64,000 nucleotides of DNA from Deinococcus aetherius. GTDB lineage: Bacteria > Deinococcota > Deinococci > Deinococcales > Deinococcaceae. Shown in pieces: positions 57,917 to 64,000 of the stretch. Both the position numbers and the translations under genes were made by a program. How positions within the stretch are numbered: the first letter of the stretch is position 1; the number at the start of each line of letters is the position of its first letter. The stretch spans positions 310,001 through 374,000 of the forward strand of contig NZ_AP026561.1 in the NCBI RefSeq assembly GCF_025997855.1, in the 5' to 3' direction. A model generated the notes under the pieces. It was not told the origin of the DNA. It saw only the letters and a program-made list of their open reading frames with translations, and did no database searches.

Positions 57917-58913
57917 GGGCGACCTCCCGCTCCCCGATCAGGCGGGCGAGCATCCGCTGGTGGCGGCGCACCTGCTCCACGCTGTCCACCTCGAAGGCGT
58001 CCTGGATGTGCCGGTTGCCCTCGTACTCGCTGGCGAGGTAACCGCTGTAGCCGCCCTCTTTCAACACGGGAATCACTTCCTCGTACCCCAGGCTGGTCTC
58101 GCGGTCCTCCTCGTCCATCTCGTAGAACTTGGCGTGGACGTGGAAGATGCGGTCCATGTGTTCGAGGAGCCGCCTCGGGTTCGACCAGTTGTTGTGCCGC
58201 AGCATCTCGGCGGCGCGGATGTCCACCGGGTTGCCGCCCATGTTCCGCACGTCGCCGACCACGTACTCGGCCAGCACCCGGCGGTCGTACTGCTCCTTGA
58301 TGTAGTCGATGATGTGCGGCGTGGCGCCCTGCCGCACCAGCCGCTCTGCCATCACGGGCGGGAAGTGCTTGGTGAAGATGCCCATGTCGGGGATGAAGCC
58401 CAGCAGCGGCGACCCCAGCCGGTCCATGAACTCGATGTGCCGCAGCACCCAGGGATGCTCGAAGTGCATCGGGGCGTGAATCTCCAGCCCCAGCCGCATG
58501 TTGTACTCCTCGGCGTACGGCAAGACCTTTTCCATCAACTCGGGCGACACGAAGTTCAGCACCCGGATCACCGTGCAGCCCAGGCGGCTCGCGTGCCTGA
58601 TGTCGCGCACGAAGGACTCGACCTGCTCGTCCAGCGTCATCAGGCGGCCCCTGAACTTCTTGGTGTCGAGGAACATGTCGTGGCAGACGGACACGGTGCC
58701 GTACCTCGCCATCATCGCGTGCCAGCCGTCGTAAAAGGCGTCGTCCAGGTTGGGAAACCCCGGCATCATCTGCTCGGCCAGCGACTCGATGCCGTAGGCA
58801 CCCATGCTGGCACAGGCGGCCACGCAGTCTTCGAGGGTCATCTTCCGCAGGAAAAACTCCTCCTGGAAGCTGTAGAGGCTCACGCCGCGTTTGATCTGTG
58901 CAGGCTGTGTCAT
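57909..58913 (-). CDS. Sugar-phosphate-isomerase-like TIM-barrel protein, large subunit of a C-deglycosidase (candidate)
   Basis: 334 aa from ATG 58913 with GGGAGGAA box. AP-endonuclease-2/xylose-isomerase-like TIM barrel: VSLYSFQEEFFLRKM, LGLEIHAPMHFEHPW, LGFIPDMGIF, FHVHAKFYEMDE and YLASEYEG give the metal-binding Glu/Asp/His set. The neighbouring DUF6379 gene and the pyranose-oxidase-like GMC gene define the C-glycoside-cleaving arrangement: the GMC enzyme makes the 3-keto glycoside, then this metal-dependent complex breaks the C-C bond between sugar and aglycone. A plain sugar epimerase role is the alternative. Confidence 0.85.
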   Translation of the reverse strand: MTQPAQIKRGVSLYSFQEEFFLRKMTLEDCVAACASMGAYGIESLAEQMMPGFPNLDDAFYDGWHAMMARYGTVSVCHDMFLDTKKFRGRLMTLDEQVESFVRDIRHASRLGCTVIRVLNFVSPELMEKVLPYAEEYNMRLGLEIHAPMHFEHPWVLRHIEFMDRLGSPLLGFIPDMGIFTKHFPPVMAERLVRQGATPHIIDYIKEQYDRRVLAEYVVGDVRNMGGNPVDIRAAEMLRHNNWSNPRRLLEHMDRIFHVHAKFYEMDEEDRETSLGYEEVIPVLKEGGYSGYLASEYEGNRHIQDAFEVDSVEQVRRHQRMLARLIGEREVAHV

Positions 58914-58937
58914 GGTTCCTCCCTTTCTGCTGTTGGT

Positions 58938-59130
58938 TTGAGGTTGTTGGTGTTGCGCTTTTGCTCCTCCCCCTTGAGCTGCTTGCAGAGGGGGGAGGCT
59001 GGGACTTGCAAAGCTCGGCAGGAGAGGGGGTGAGGAATGGGTCATCCGCCTGCGTGTCCCCTCTCCCCGGCGCTCTGCGCCGACCCTCTCCCGCAAGGGG
59101 CGCGGGTGAATCCGTCACCAGAGCTGCCCG
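58938..59130. repeat. Intergenic repeat-like region with hairpins
   Basis: No gene. It contains GGACTTGCAAAG around 59001-59013, whose reverse complement occurs at about 62563-62575 beyond the transporter genes, hairpins such as GGCGC-TCT-GCGCC (about 59068-59081), and G/C-rich inverted stretches. It lies between the transporter permease genes and the deglycosidase genes and may attenuate or separate transcription. Repeat status needs a genome-wide check. Confidence 0.45.
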
Positions 59131-59150
59131 ACTTGGCTCCCGCTCGCTCC

Positions 59151-59975
59151 CTACCCCTTCACCCCGCCCGAGAACCCCTGAATCAGTTGCCGCTGGGCGA
59201 AGATGAAGAACAGCAGCGCGGGCACCAGCGCAATCGCCACCGCCGCGAAGACGTAGTTCCACTGGGTCGCGTAGTTGCCCACGAACGAGTACACCGCCAC
59301 GGGCAGGGGCGTCTTCCCGGTGCCGCTCAGGAAGACCAGGGGATTGAAGAAGTCGTTCCAGATCAGGATGCCGGAGAGGATCGCCACGGTGCCCGTCACG
59401 GGGCGCAGCAGCGGGAAGACCACGTGCAGGAAGGTGTACCAGACGCTCGCCCCGTCGATCTGCGCGGCCTCCTCGTACTCGTGGGAGAGCTGACGCAGAA
59501 AGCCGGTGTACAGGAAGACCGCCAGCGGCAGCCAGGTGGAGACGTTCAGCAGGATCAGCCCGGTGTAGGTGCCCAGCAGGTGCAACTTCTTGAAGAGCGA
59601 GTAGATCGGGATCAGCCCCAGTTGCGAGGGCAGCACGATGCCGATCAGGAAGAGCAGGCCCATGATGACGGCGATGCGCCCCTCCCGCCGCGCGAGCGTG
59701 TAGGCCGCAACGGAGCTGAGGGCCACGATGCCCAGCACGCTGCCGCCCGTGATGACCAGGCTGCTCACGAGCGCCGAGCCCAGGTGCCCGCTCTGCCAGG
59801 CCCCGGCATAGCTCCCCAGGTCGATGCGGCTGGGAAGCTGGAGGGCCGAGGAGAAGAGTTCGGCGGTCGGCTTGACCGAAACCACGATCAGGAAGAAGAA
59901 GGGAATGCTCCAGATCAGGGCGAGGACCCACAGCCCGACTTCGCGGGCGAGGGGCCCACTGTGGCGGCGCCTCAT
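59151..59975 (-). CDS. Carbohydrate ABC transporter permease (MalG-like)
   Basis: 274 aa, overlapping the preceding permease gene by ATGA. Six membrane helices and the EAA loop EYEEAAQIDGASVWYTFLHVV typical of CUT1 permeases, with the C-terminal FIFAQRQLIQGFSGGVKG. Works with the other permease and the extracellular binding protein; an MsmK/MalK-type ATPase would have to be supplied from elsewhere, as none is in the operon. The intended cargo is likely the C-glycoside or a derived sugar. Confidence 0.93.
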   Translation of the reverse strand: MRRRHSGPLAREVGLWVLALIWSIPFFFLIVVSVKPTAELFSSALQLPSRIDLGSYAGAWQSGHLGSALVSSLVITGGSVLGIVALSSVAAYTLARREGRIAVIMGLLFLIGIVLPSQLGLIPIYSLFKKLHLLGTYTGLILLNVSTWLPLAVFLYTGFLRQLSHEYEEAAQIDGASVWYTFLHVVFPLLRPVTGTVAILSGILIWNDFFNPLVFLSGTGKTPLPVAVYSFVGNYATQWNYVFAAVAIALVPALLFFIFAQRQLIQGFSGGVKG

Positions 59976-60913
59976 GCGTTCCTCCGTTCGGTCGCGCGGG
60001 TGGTGAGTTGCTGGATCAGGGCGGCGGCGACGATCAGGATGGTCAGCAGCAGGGCGAGCGCCGTCCCGTAGCCGTAGCGGCCGAACACGAAGGTCTGCTT
60101 GTACACCTGGGTCGCCAGCGTCTCGGTCGCCCCCAGCGGCCCGCCGTTCGTCAGGGCCATCACCGTGTCGAAGATCGCCAGCCCGGAGATCACCGAGAGC
60201 TGGATGCTGATGGCGAGGGCGGGGGCGAGCAGCGGCAGCGTCACACGGACGAGGCGCTGCCAGGAGGACGCCCCGTCGATCTCGGCCGCCTCCTCGACCT
60301 CCTGCGGGATGCCCTGGAGACCCGCGAGGAGAATCACCATCGCCAGGCCGGAGAACTGCCACACCAGCACCACGACGACCGCCCAGAAGGACCAGGTGGG
60401 GTTGGCGAGCCAGGTCTTCTTGAGGGACTCCAATCCCAGCGCCCCCAGGACCCCGTTGACCGGCCCGGAGTAGTCGAAGAGGAAGCGCCAGATGAAGGCG
60501 GTGGCGAGTTGGCTCATGACCACCGGGGCGAAGAAGACCGTGCGGAGGAGGTAACGGGTTTTGAGGTGCTGGTTGAGCGCCACCGCCAGGAACAGCCCGA
60601 CCAGATTGGTGAGCACGACGAAGCAGGCGGCGAACTTGACCGTGTTCAGGAGGGCGCCGCGCGCCCCCTCGTCGGTGAAGATCTGGCGGAAGTTCGCCAG
60701 GCCGGTGAAGTTGGCGGTCGGCGTCAGCCCGTTCCAGTCGGTGAAGGCGTACCAGCCGCCCGCGACCGCCGCGACGTAACGGGCCAGGAACACCAGGAGG
60801 ACCGCCGGGACGGCCCAGGCCCACGGTGGCACGTGGCGGGGCGGGTTCGGGCGTTTGCGCTCGCCTGAGGGCCGAACCACCCCTAGAACGTTACGGGAGT
60901 TTTGGCTGGTCAC
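59972..60913 (-). CDS. Carbohydrate ABC transporter permease (MalF-like)
   Basis: 313 aa CUT1 permease with six helices. The EAA loop is QEVEEAAEIDGASSWQRLVR; other motifs are WYAFTDWNGLTP and TLATQVYKQTFVFGRYGYGT. It overlaps the MalG-like gene and follows the binding-protein gene with a gap of 77 bp. Second subunit of the sugar importer. Confidence 0.93.
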   Translation of the reverse strand: MTSQNSRNVLGVVRPSGERKRPNPPRHVPPWAWAVPAVLLVFLARYVAAVAGGWYAFTDWNGLTPTANFTGLANFRQIFTDEGARGALLNTVKFAACFVVLTNLVGLFLAVALNQHLKTRYLLRTVFFAPVVMSQLATAFIWRFLFDYSGPVNGVLGALGLESLKKTWLANPTWSFWAVVVVLVWQFSGLAMVILLAGLQGIPQEVEEAAEIDGASSWQRLVRVTLPLLAPALAISIQLSVISGLAIFDTVMALTNGGPLGATETLATQVYKQTFVFGRYGYGTALALLLTILIVAAALIQQLTTRATERRNA

Positions 60914-60990
60914 GGGGACTCCTCCGGTGGGTTGGGCTTCGTCTCAGAAGAAGGCGGGGCACGGCCGATCACCGCACCCCGCCCTCTTCC

Positions 60991-62238
60991 TCACTTCCGG
61001 TTCCAGGCCGCGTCCATGCGGGCCAGCAGCGCGTCCACGGTGAGCTGCCCGGTCAGCAGGCCCTGAACGCCCTCGCCGAGGGTGGTGTAGACCTGCGGGT
61101 TGCTCCACTCGATCTGGATGAGCGGGAAGACGCGGTTCTTGCGCGTCAATGCCGGGGCGATGCCCGCGAGTTCGGGAGGCAGATTCTTGCCCGTCGCCGC
61201 CTGCTGGGTGGAGATGTCCCCGGTCGCCTTGGTGTAGAGTTCCGAGCCCCCGCCCGTGGCGATGAAGTCCGCGAAGGCCAGCGCCGCCGGGAGGTTCTTC
61301 GAGTTCTTGGACACCGCGATGGCGTCCGTCGGCGAGACGGCGAGGACGGTGCTCGCGGCGGTCGGGCCGGGCAGTACGAAGGCGCCCAGGTTGAGCTTCG
61401 GGTTGATGCTCTTGAGGGCCGAGATGGCGCCGGTCGGAATCACGAAGGCGAGGGCCTGGCCGCTTGCCATCGCCGGGGCTGCCTGGGGCAGGTCCGCGCC
61501 CTCGACGCCGGGGATGAAGCAGCCCGCCTTCTGCATGTCGAGCAGCGTTTGCAAGGCCTTTTTCCAGCCCGCCGTCCCGGCGAAGGTCACCTTGCCCGCC
61601 GCGCGCTTGGCGTTCCACTGCGGATCGCTGCCCAGCACGTAGTTCTCGGCCAGGGTGGCCGCCAGCAGGCCCGCGTTCTGCGGGTTGGCGCCCGCCAGCG
61701 CGAACATGCTCTTGCCCTTGCTGCGGATAACCTGGCAGGTCTTGAGGAGTTCCGGCATCGTCCTGGGGATGCTCACGCCCAGTTGCCCCAGCAGGTCGGC
61801 GTTGTAGACGGCGGCGATGGGGGTCATCCCCAGCGGCACGGCGGCGAGCTGGTTGCCCTTCCAGTACAGGCCCCGGGAGGCGGTGGGAATGACCGTCTTC
61901 GCCCAGGGGCGCTTGCTCAGGTCGGCGACGTAACCCGCGTCCAGGAAGGGCAGCACGGAGACCTGCCCACCCGACCCCGCCGTGACGTAGAAGAGGTCGG
62001 GCGCGTTCCCGCCCTGAAGCTGGGTGCGCAGCACCTGCGGGTACCCGGTGCCGATGGGGAAGAACTCGGTCCTCACCTTCACGTTGGGGTACTTCTTCAT
62101 GAAGGCGTTCACCAGGGCCTGCATGGTGGGGTTGCCCTGTTCGCTCGCCTGGGCGATCAGGCGCAGTTCGCCGCTCTGGGCGAGGGCGGGCGAGGCGAGC
62201 AGGGCCGTCAGGGACAGCAGGGCGAGGGTGCGCTTCAT
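60991..62238 (-). CDS. Sugar ABC transporter substrate-binding protein
   Basis: 415 aa from ATG 62238 with GGAGG box. Signal peptide KRTLALLSLTALLASPALA, then a family-1 sugar-binding protein (NAFMKKYPNVKVRTEFFPIG, LGMTPIAAVYNADLLGQLGV, FVIPTGAISALKSIN). Head of the operon for sugar transport, deglycosidase and oxidase, transcribed from the promoter at 62386-62358 with its GntR operator. The ligand may be a C-glycoside (glucosyl-aromatic) or a mono- or disaccharide. Confidence 0.92.
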   Translation of the reverse strand: MKRTLALLSLTALLASPALAQSGELRLIAQASEQGNPTMQALVNAFMKKYPNVKVRTEFFPIGTGYPQVLRTQLQGGNAPDLFYVTAGSGGQVSVLPFLDAGYVADLSKRPWAKTVIPTASRGLYWKGNQLAAVPLGMTPIAAVYNADLLGQLGVSIPRTMPELLKTCQVIRSKGKSMFALAGANPQNAGLLAATLAENYVLGSDPQWNAKRAAGKVTFAGTAGWKKALQTLLDMQKAGCFIPGVEGADLPQAAPAMASGQALAFVIPTGAISALKSINPKLNLGAFVLPGPTAASTVLAVSPTDAIAVSKNSKNLPAALAFADFIATGGGSELYTKATGDISTQQAATGKNLPPELAGIAPALTRKNRVFPLIQIEWSNPQVYTTLGEGVQGLLTGQLTVDALLARMDAAWNRK

Positions 62239-62346
62239 GTCAGGACCTCCAGCGTGGGGGAACGGGGGACGAGGGAAACACCGGTCAAAGCCGACGGAGA
62301 ACCGCCCGGGGCTGGCCTCACGCCTGCCCCCAACTACTCTTCTTTG

Positions 62347-62386
62347 ATGTTTGATCAAACATAATCCACGTTCTGATTTTTTGCAA
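62347..62386 (-). promoter_or_regulatory. Promoter and GntR operator of the transporter/deglycosidase operon
   Basis: Minus strand TTGCAA (62386-62381), 17-bp spacer, TATGTT (62363-62358). The 16-bp perfect palindrome ATGTTTGATCAAACAT (62347-62362) overlaps the -10 box and the start site, so binding would block transcription. About 110 bp before the binding-protein ATG. Confidence 0.82.
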
Positions 62387-62469
62387 GTCTGTCTTGGAGC
62401 GCTCGTCATCCCCGGAAGTCGGGAGGTTGACGTTGACCGGCGCCAGGTGGCGTCCTAAAGCAAGTGCAA

Positions 62470-62665
62470 AGTCGCAGCGCAGGGTGGGCACAGCCCGGTT
62501 TGACCCCTCTGCCATGCAGCTCTGCGAGTCCGGCCCTGCGGGCCACCTCTGCTTCGCAACTTTGCAAGTCCCCTCAAAGGGAGGCAACAGCCTCGGCTTC
62601 CTGGAGGGCAAAGGCGGTACCTGGTTCCCCTCTCAGGGGAGCTGTCAGCAAAGCTGACTGAGGGG
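62470..62665. repeat. Intergenic repeat-like region with REP-type palindrome
   Basis: No convincing gene. It contains CTTTGCAAGTCCC (about 62563-62575), the reverse complement of a block at 59001-59013, and a palindrome built from CCCCTC (62627-62632), GTCAGC (62644-62649), GCTGAC (62653-62658) and GAGGGG (62660-62665). It has the look of a dispersed bacterial intergenic palindrome. Confidence 0.45.
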
Positions 62666-62678
62666 TCGACCAGACGAT

Positions 62679-62703
62679 ATCTGATCAAATCTAGTGCTAG
62701 ACT
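62679..62703 (+). promoter_or_regulatory. Promoter and operator of the GntR gene
   Basis: ATCTGATCAAAT (62679-62690) matches the TGATCA core of the two operon operators and lies just upstream of -10 box TAGACT (62698-62703), which ends seven bases before the ATG. Weak -35. Autoregulation by GntR and a near-leaderless message are implied. Confidence 0.65.
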
Positions 62704-62710
62704 GCTCGCC

Positions 62711-63397
62711 ATGTTTCCCAGGACGGTCAAGACCTCTCTCGTGAACATGCTGCGCGACGAGATCGTGCGCGGCACGTTCGAGCCGGGCGAGCGGCTGCGG
62801 CTGGAGGACCTGGCCCAGCGCTTCGAGGTCAGCACCATGCCCATCCGGGAGGCGCTGAGCACCCTGGAGTCCGAGGGTCTGGTCACCATCCAGCCGCACC
62901 GTGGGGCCCAGGTCACCCGCTTTTCCGCCGACGAGATCCGCGAGATCTACGAGATGCGGGCGGTGCTGGAGGAACTGGCGACCGTCAAGGCGGTGCCGAA
63001 CCTCACCGAGGAGGATTTCTCCCGCCTGGACGCCCTCGTCGCGGAGATGGAACACCCGGAGGGGCAGTTCGACATGGCGCGCTTCTCGCAGAACAACATG
63101 GAGTTCCACCGGGTCATCTACGACCGCGCCCGGCGCCCGCATCTGGCCGCGCAAATCCGCGACCTGCGTTACCGGGTGCAGCACTACCTGCACAAGCACC
63201 TGGAGAGCACCAACTACAGCCTGTCGGGCAACGTGGAGCACGGGCGCCTCGTCGAACTGATGCGCGCCGGGAAGGCCGAGGAGGCCGGGAGGGAGATGCA
63301 CCACCACATCCTGAGCACCGGGCTCAAGATCGCCGACCTGATGGACGCGGAAGAGGCGACGCGCCCGACCACCAAGGGGCAGGTGCGCCGGGGCTGA
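62711..63397 (+). CDS. GntR-family (FCD) transcriptional regulator
   Basis: 228 aa. Winged HTH at about 5-70 (MLRDEIVRGTFEPGERLRLE, RFEVSTMPIREALSTLESEG) and a C-terminal FCD helical ligand domain with metal-binding His/Asp (DEIREIYEMRAVLEELATVK, NNMEFHRVIYDRA, NVEHGRLVELMRAG). FCD regulators usually sense sugar acids, carboxylates or aromatic acids and repress in the absence of the ligand. It shares its operator motif with the two divergent-direction operons, and is probably their repressor. Confidence 0.93.
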   Translation: MFPRTVKTSLVNMLRDEIVRGTFEPGERLRLEDLAQRFEVSTMPIREALSTLESEGLVTIQPHRGAQVTRFSADEIREIYEMRAVLEELATVKAVPNLTEEDFSRLDALVAEMEHPEGQFDMARFSQNNMEFHRVIYDRARRPHLAAQIRDLRYRVQHYLHKHLESTNYSLSGNVEHGRLVELMRAGKAEEAGREMHHHILSTGLKIADLMDAEEATRPTTKGQVRRG

Positions 63398-63413
63398 GGG
63401 GGCGGGCGAGGGT

Positions 63414-64000
63414 TCAGAGGGTCAGCGGCCCCGTCCAGCGGATGTCCCCAAGCGAACGCCCCACCTTCACGGTCCGCGTCCCCGGCGGGGTCGCCCACCG
63501 CCCCCCGGCCTCCGACCAGCGGCGGAAAGCACGGGTGGGAATGGTTAGGGTCACGGCTCGCGTCTCCCCGGCGGGCACGACGGTCGCCGCGAAGGCCGCG
63601 AGTTCGGGATGCGCCGGGACGCCCTCGAACTCCGGCTGCTCCAGGTACACCTGCACCACCTCCTTGCCCGCCCGGCCCGAGGTGTTGGCGACCTGCACGA
63701 CCACGAGGACTTCGCCGTCGGGTTGCGGCTGCATGGTCACCTCGCCGTACTCGAACTCCGCGTAGCCCAGCCCGTGCCCGAGGGAGAAGGCGGGCGTGAT
63801 CCCCCGGGCAGCGAAGGAGCGGGAGCCGATCAGCACGCCCTCCCCGTAATGCAGGTCGCCCTGGGCGTCCGGGGTGAGGTCGAAGGCGGGGTAATCCGCC
63901 TCCTGCCGGGCAAAGGTGACGGGCAATCTCCCCCCCGGCTCGCGCAGGCCAGCCAGAACCTCGGCCAGGGCGGCGCCGAATCCCTGCCCCGGGAACCAGA
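63414..64000 (-). CDS. GH3 beta-glucosidase, C-terminal part (runs off the window edge)
   Basis: The visible 195 residues continue beyond 64000. They contain the GH3 C-terminal motif WFPGQGFGAALAEVLAGLRE and GRLPVTF, a linker, and a fibronectin-III-like domain ending in TRTVKVGRSLGDIRWTGPLT. It is similar in domain order to the GH3 enzyme at 719-3199. Convergent with the GntR gene (16 bp apart), so probably the end of another operon. A beta-glucosidase or xylosidase that may act on other glycosides of the same substrates. Confidence 0.9.
   Translation of the reverse strand, partial: WFPGQGFGAALAEVLAGLREPGGRLPVTFARQEADYPAFDLTPDAQGDLHYGEGVLIGSRSFAARGITPAFSLGHGLGYAEFEYGEVTMQPQPDGEVLVVVQVANTSGRAGKEVVQVYLEQPEFEGVPAHPELAAFAATVVPAGETRAVTLTIPTRAFRRWSEAGGRWATPPGTRTVKVGRSLGDIRWTGPLTL

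Overview
The window is about 70% GC, densely packed and free of insertion sequences. It has a Deinococcus-like character: Deinococcus-type secreted proteins, OsmC/Ohr, DUF421, heavy-metal export, many TANNNT -10 boxes only 5-7 bp from the start codon (leaderless genes), and intergenic palindromes. Species is not determinable from the sequence alone. No rRNA, tRNA, CRISPR array or prophage was seen.

Layout. (1) 1-10.3 kb: a glycoside module, all on the minus strand: LacI-type repressor with two operators, oligopeptide-type ABC transporter (binding protein, permease, a fused permease-ATPase, second ATPase), GH3 beta-glucosidase and a GMC oxidoreductase cut by the window edge. (2) 10.5-31.3 kb: stress, export and metal genes: Ohr, a frameshifted gene, alkaline phosphatase, aldo/keto reductase, a large BTAD/ATPase regulator, two lipoproteins (one an S8 protease behind a CRP-type palindrome), NIF3, DinB, Ca2+/H+ exchanger, 5'-nucleotidase, a TetR/hydrolase pair and a P-type ATPase-DUF421-CDF operon. 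(3) 31.3-39.2 kb: glycosyltransferase plus UDP-galactopyranose mutase, then a divergent pair of a TPR/BTAD regulator and tiny peptide genes carrying a repeated GGAHDFGQ motif, then a GH1-RmlD fusion. (4) 39.2-46.7 kb: an XRE/cupin-controlled peptide transporter operon without its own ATPase, a MarR-P450-hydrolase operon, and a dead HtrA-like protease remnant. (5) 46.7-63.4 kb: two large minus-strand operons and a GntR regulator. One operon encodes a sugar ABC transporter, a TIM-barrel protein plus DUF6379 protein (C-deglycosidase-like pair) and a pyranose-oxidase-like GMC enzyme; the other encodes two FAD hydroxylases, an extradiol dioxygenase, C-C hydrolases, a lactonase and dehydrogenases. 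A second GH3 enzyme runs off the right edge.

Two systems stand out. First, 34.3-36.6 kb looks like a peptide-pheromone (quorum-sensing) cassette: a 625-aa regulator with N-terminal TPRs and C-terminal winged-helix/BTAD domains, divergent over 46 bp from a secreted 55-aa precursor whose motif GGAHDFGQ is present twice with mostly different synonymous codons; a second 41-aa ORF carries GGAVDFGQ. The regulator's peptide-proximal part and the peptide gene are visibly less GC-rich than the rest. Second, 46.7-63.4 kb looks like a complete route for C-glycosylated aromatics (uptake, sugar oxidation, C-C deglycosylation, then ring hydroxylation and cleavage of the aglycone), tied together by a TGATCA-centred operator found at both operon promoters and at the GntR gene itself.
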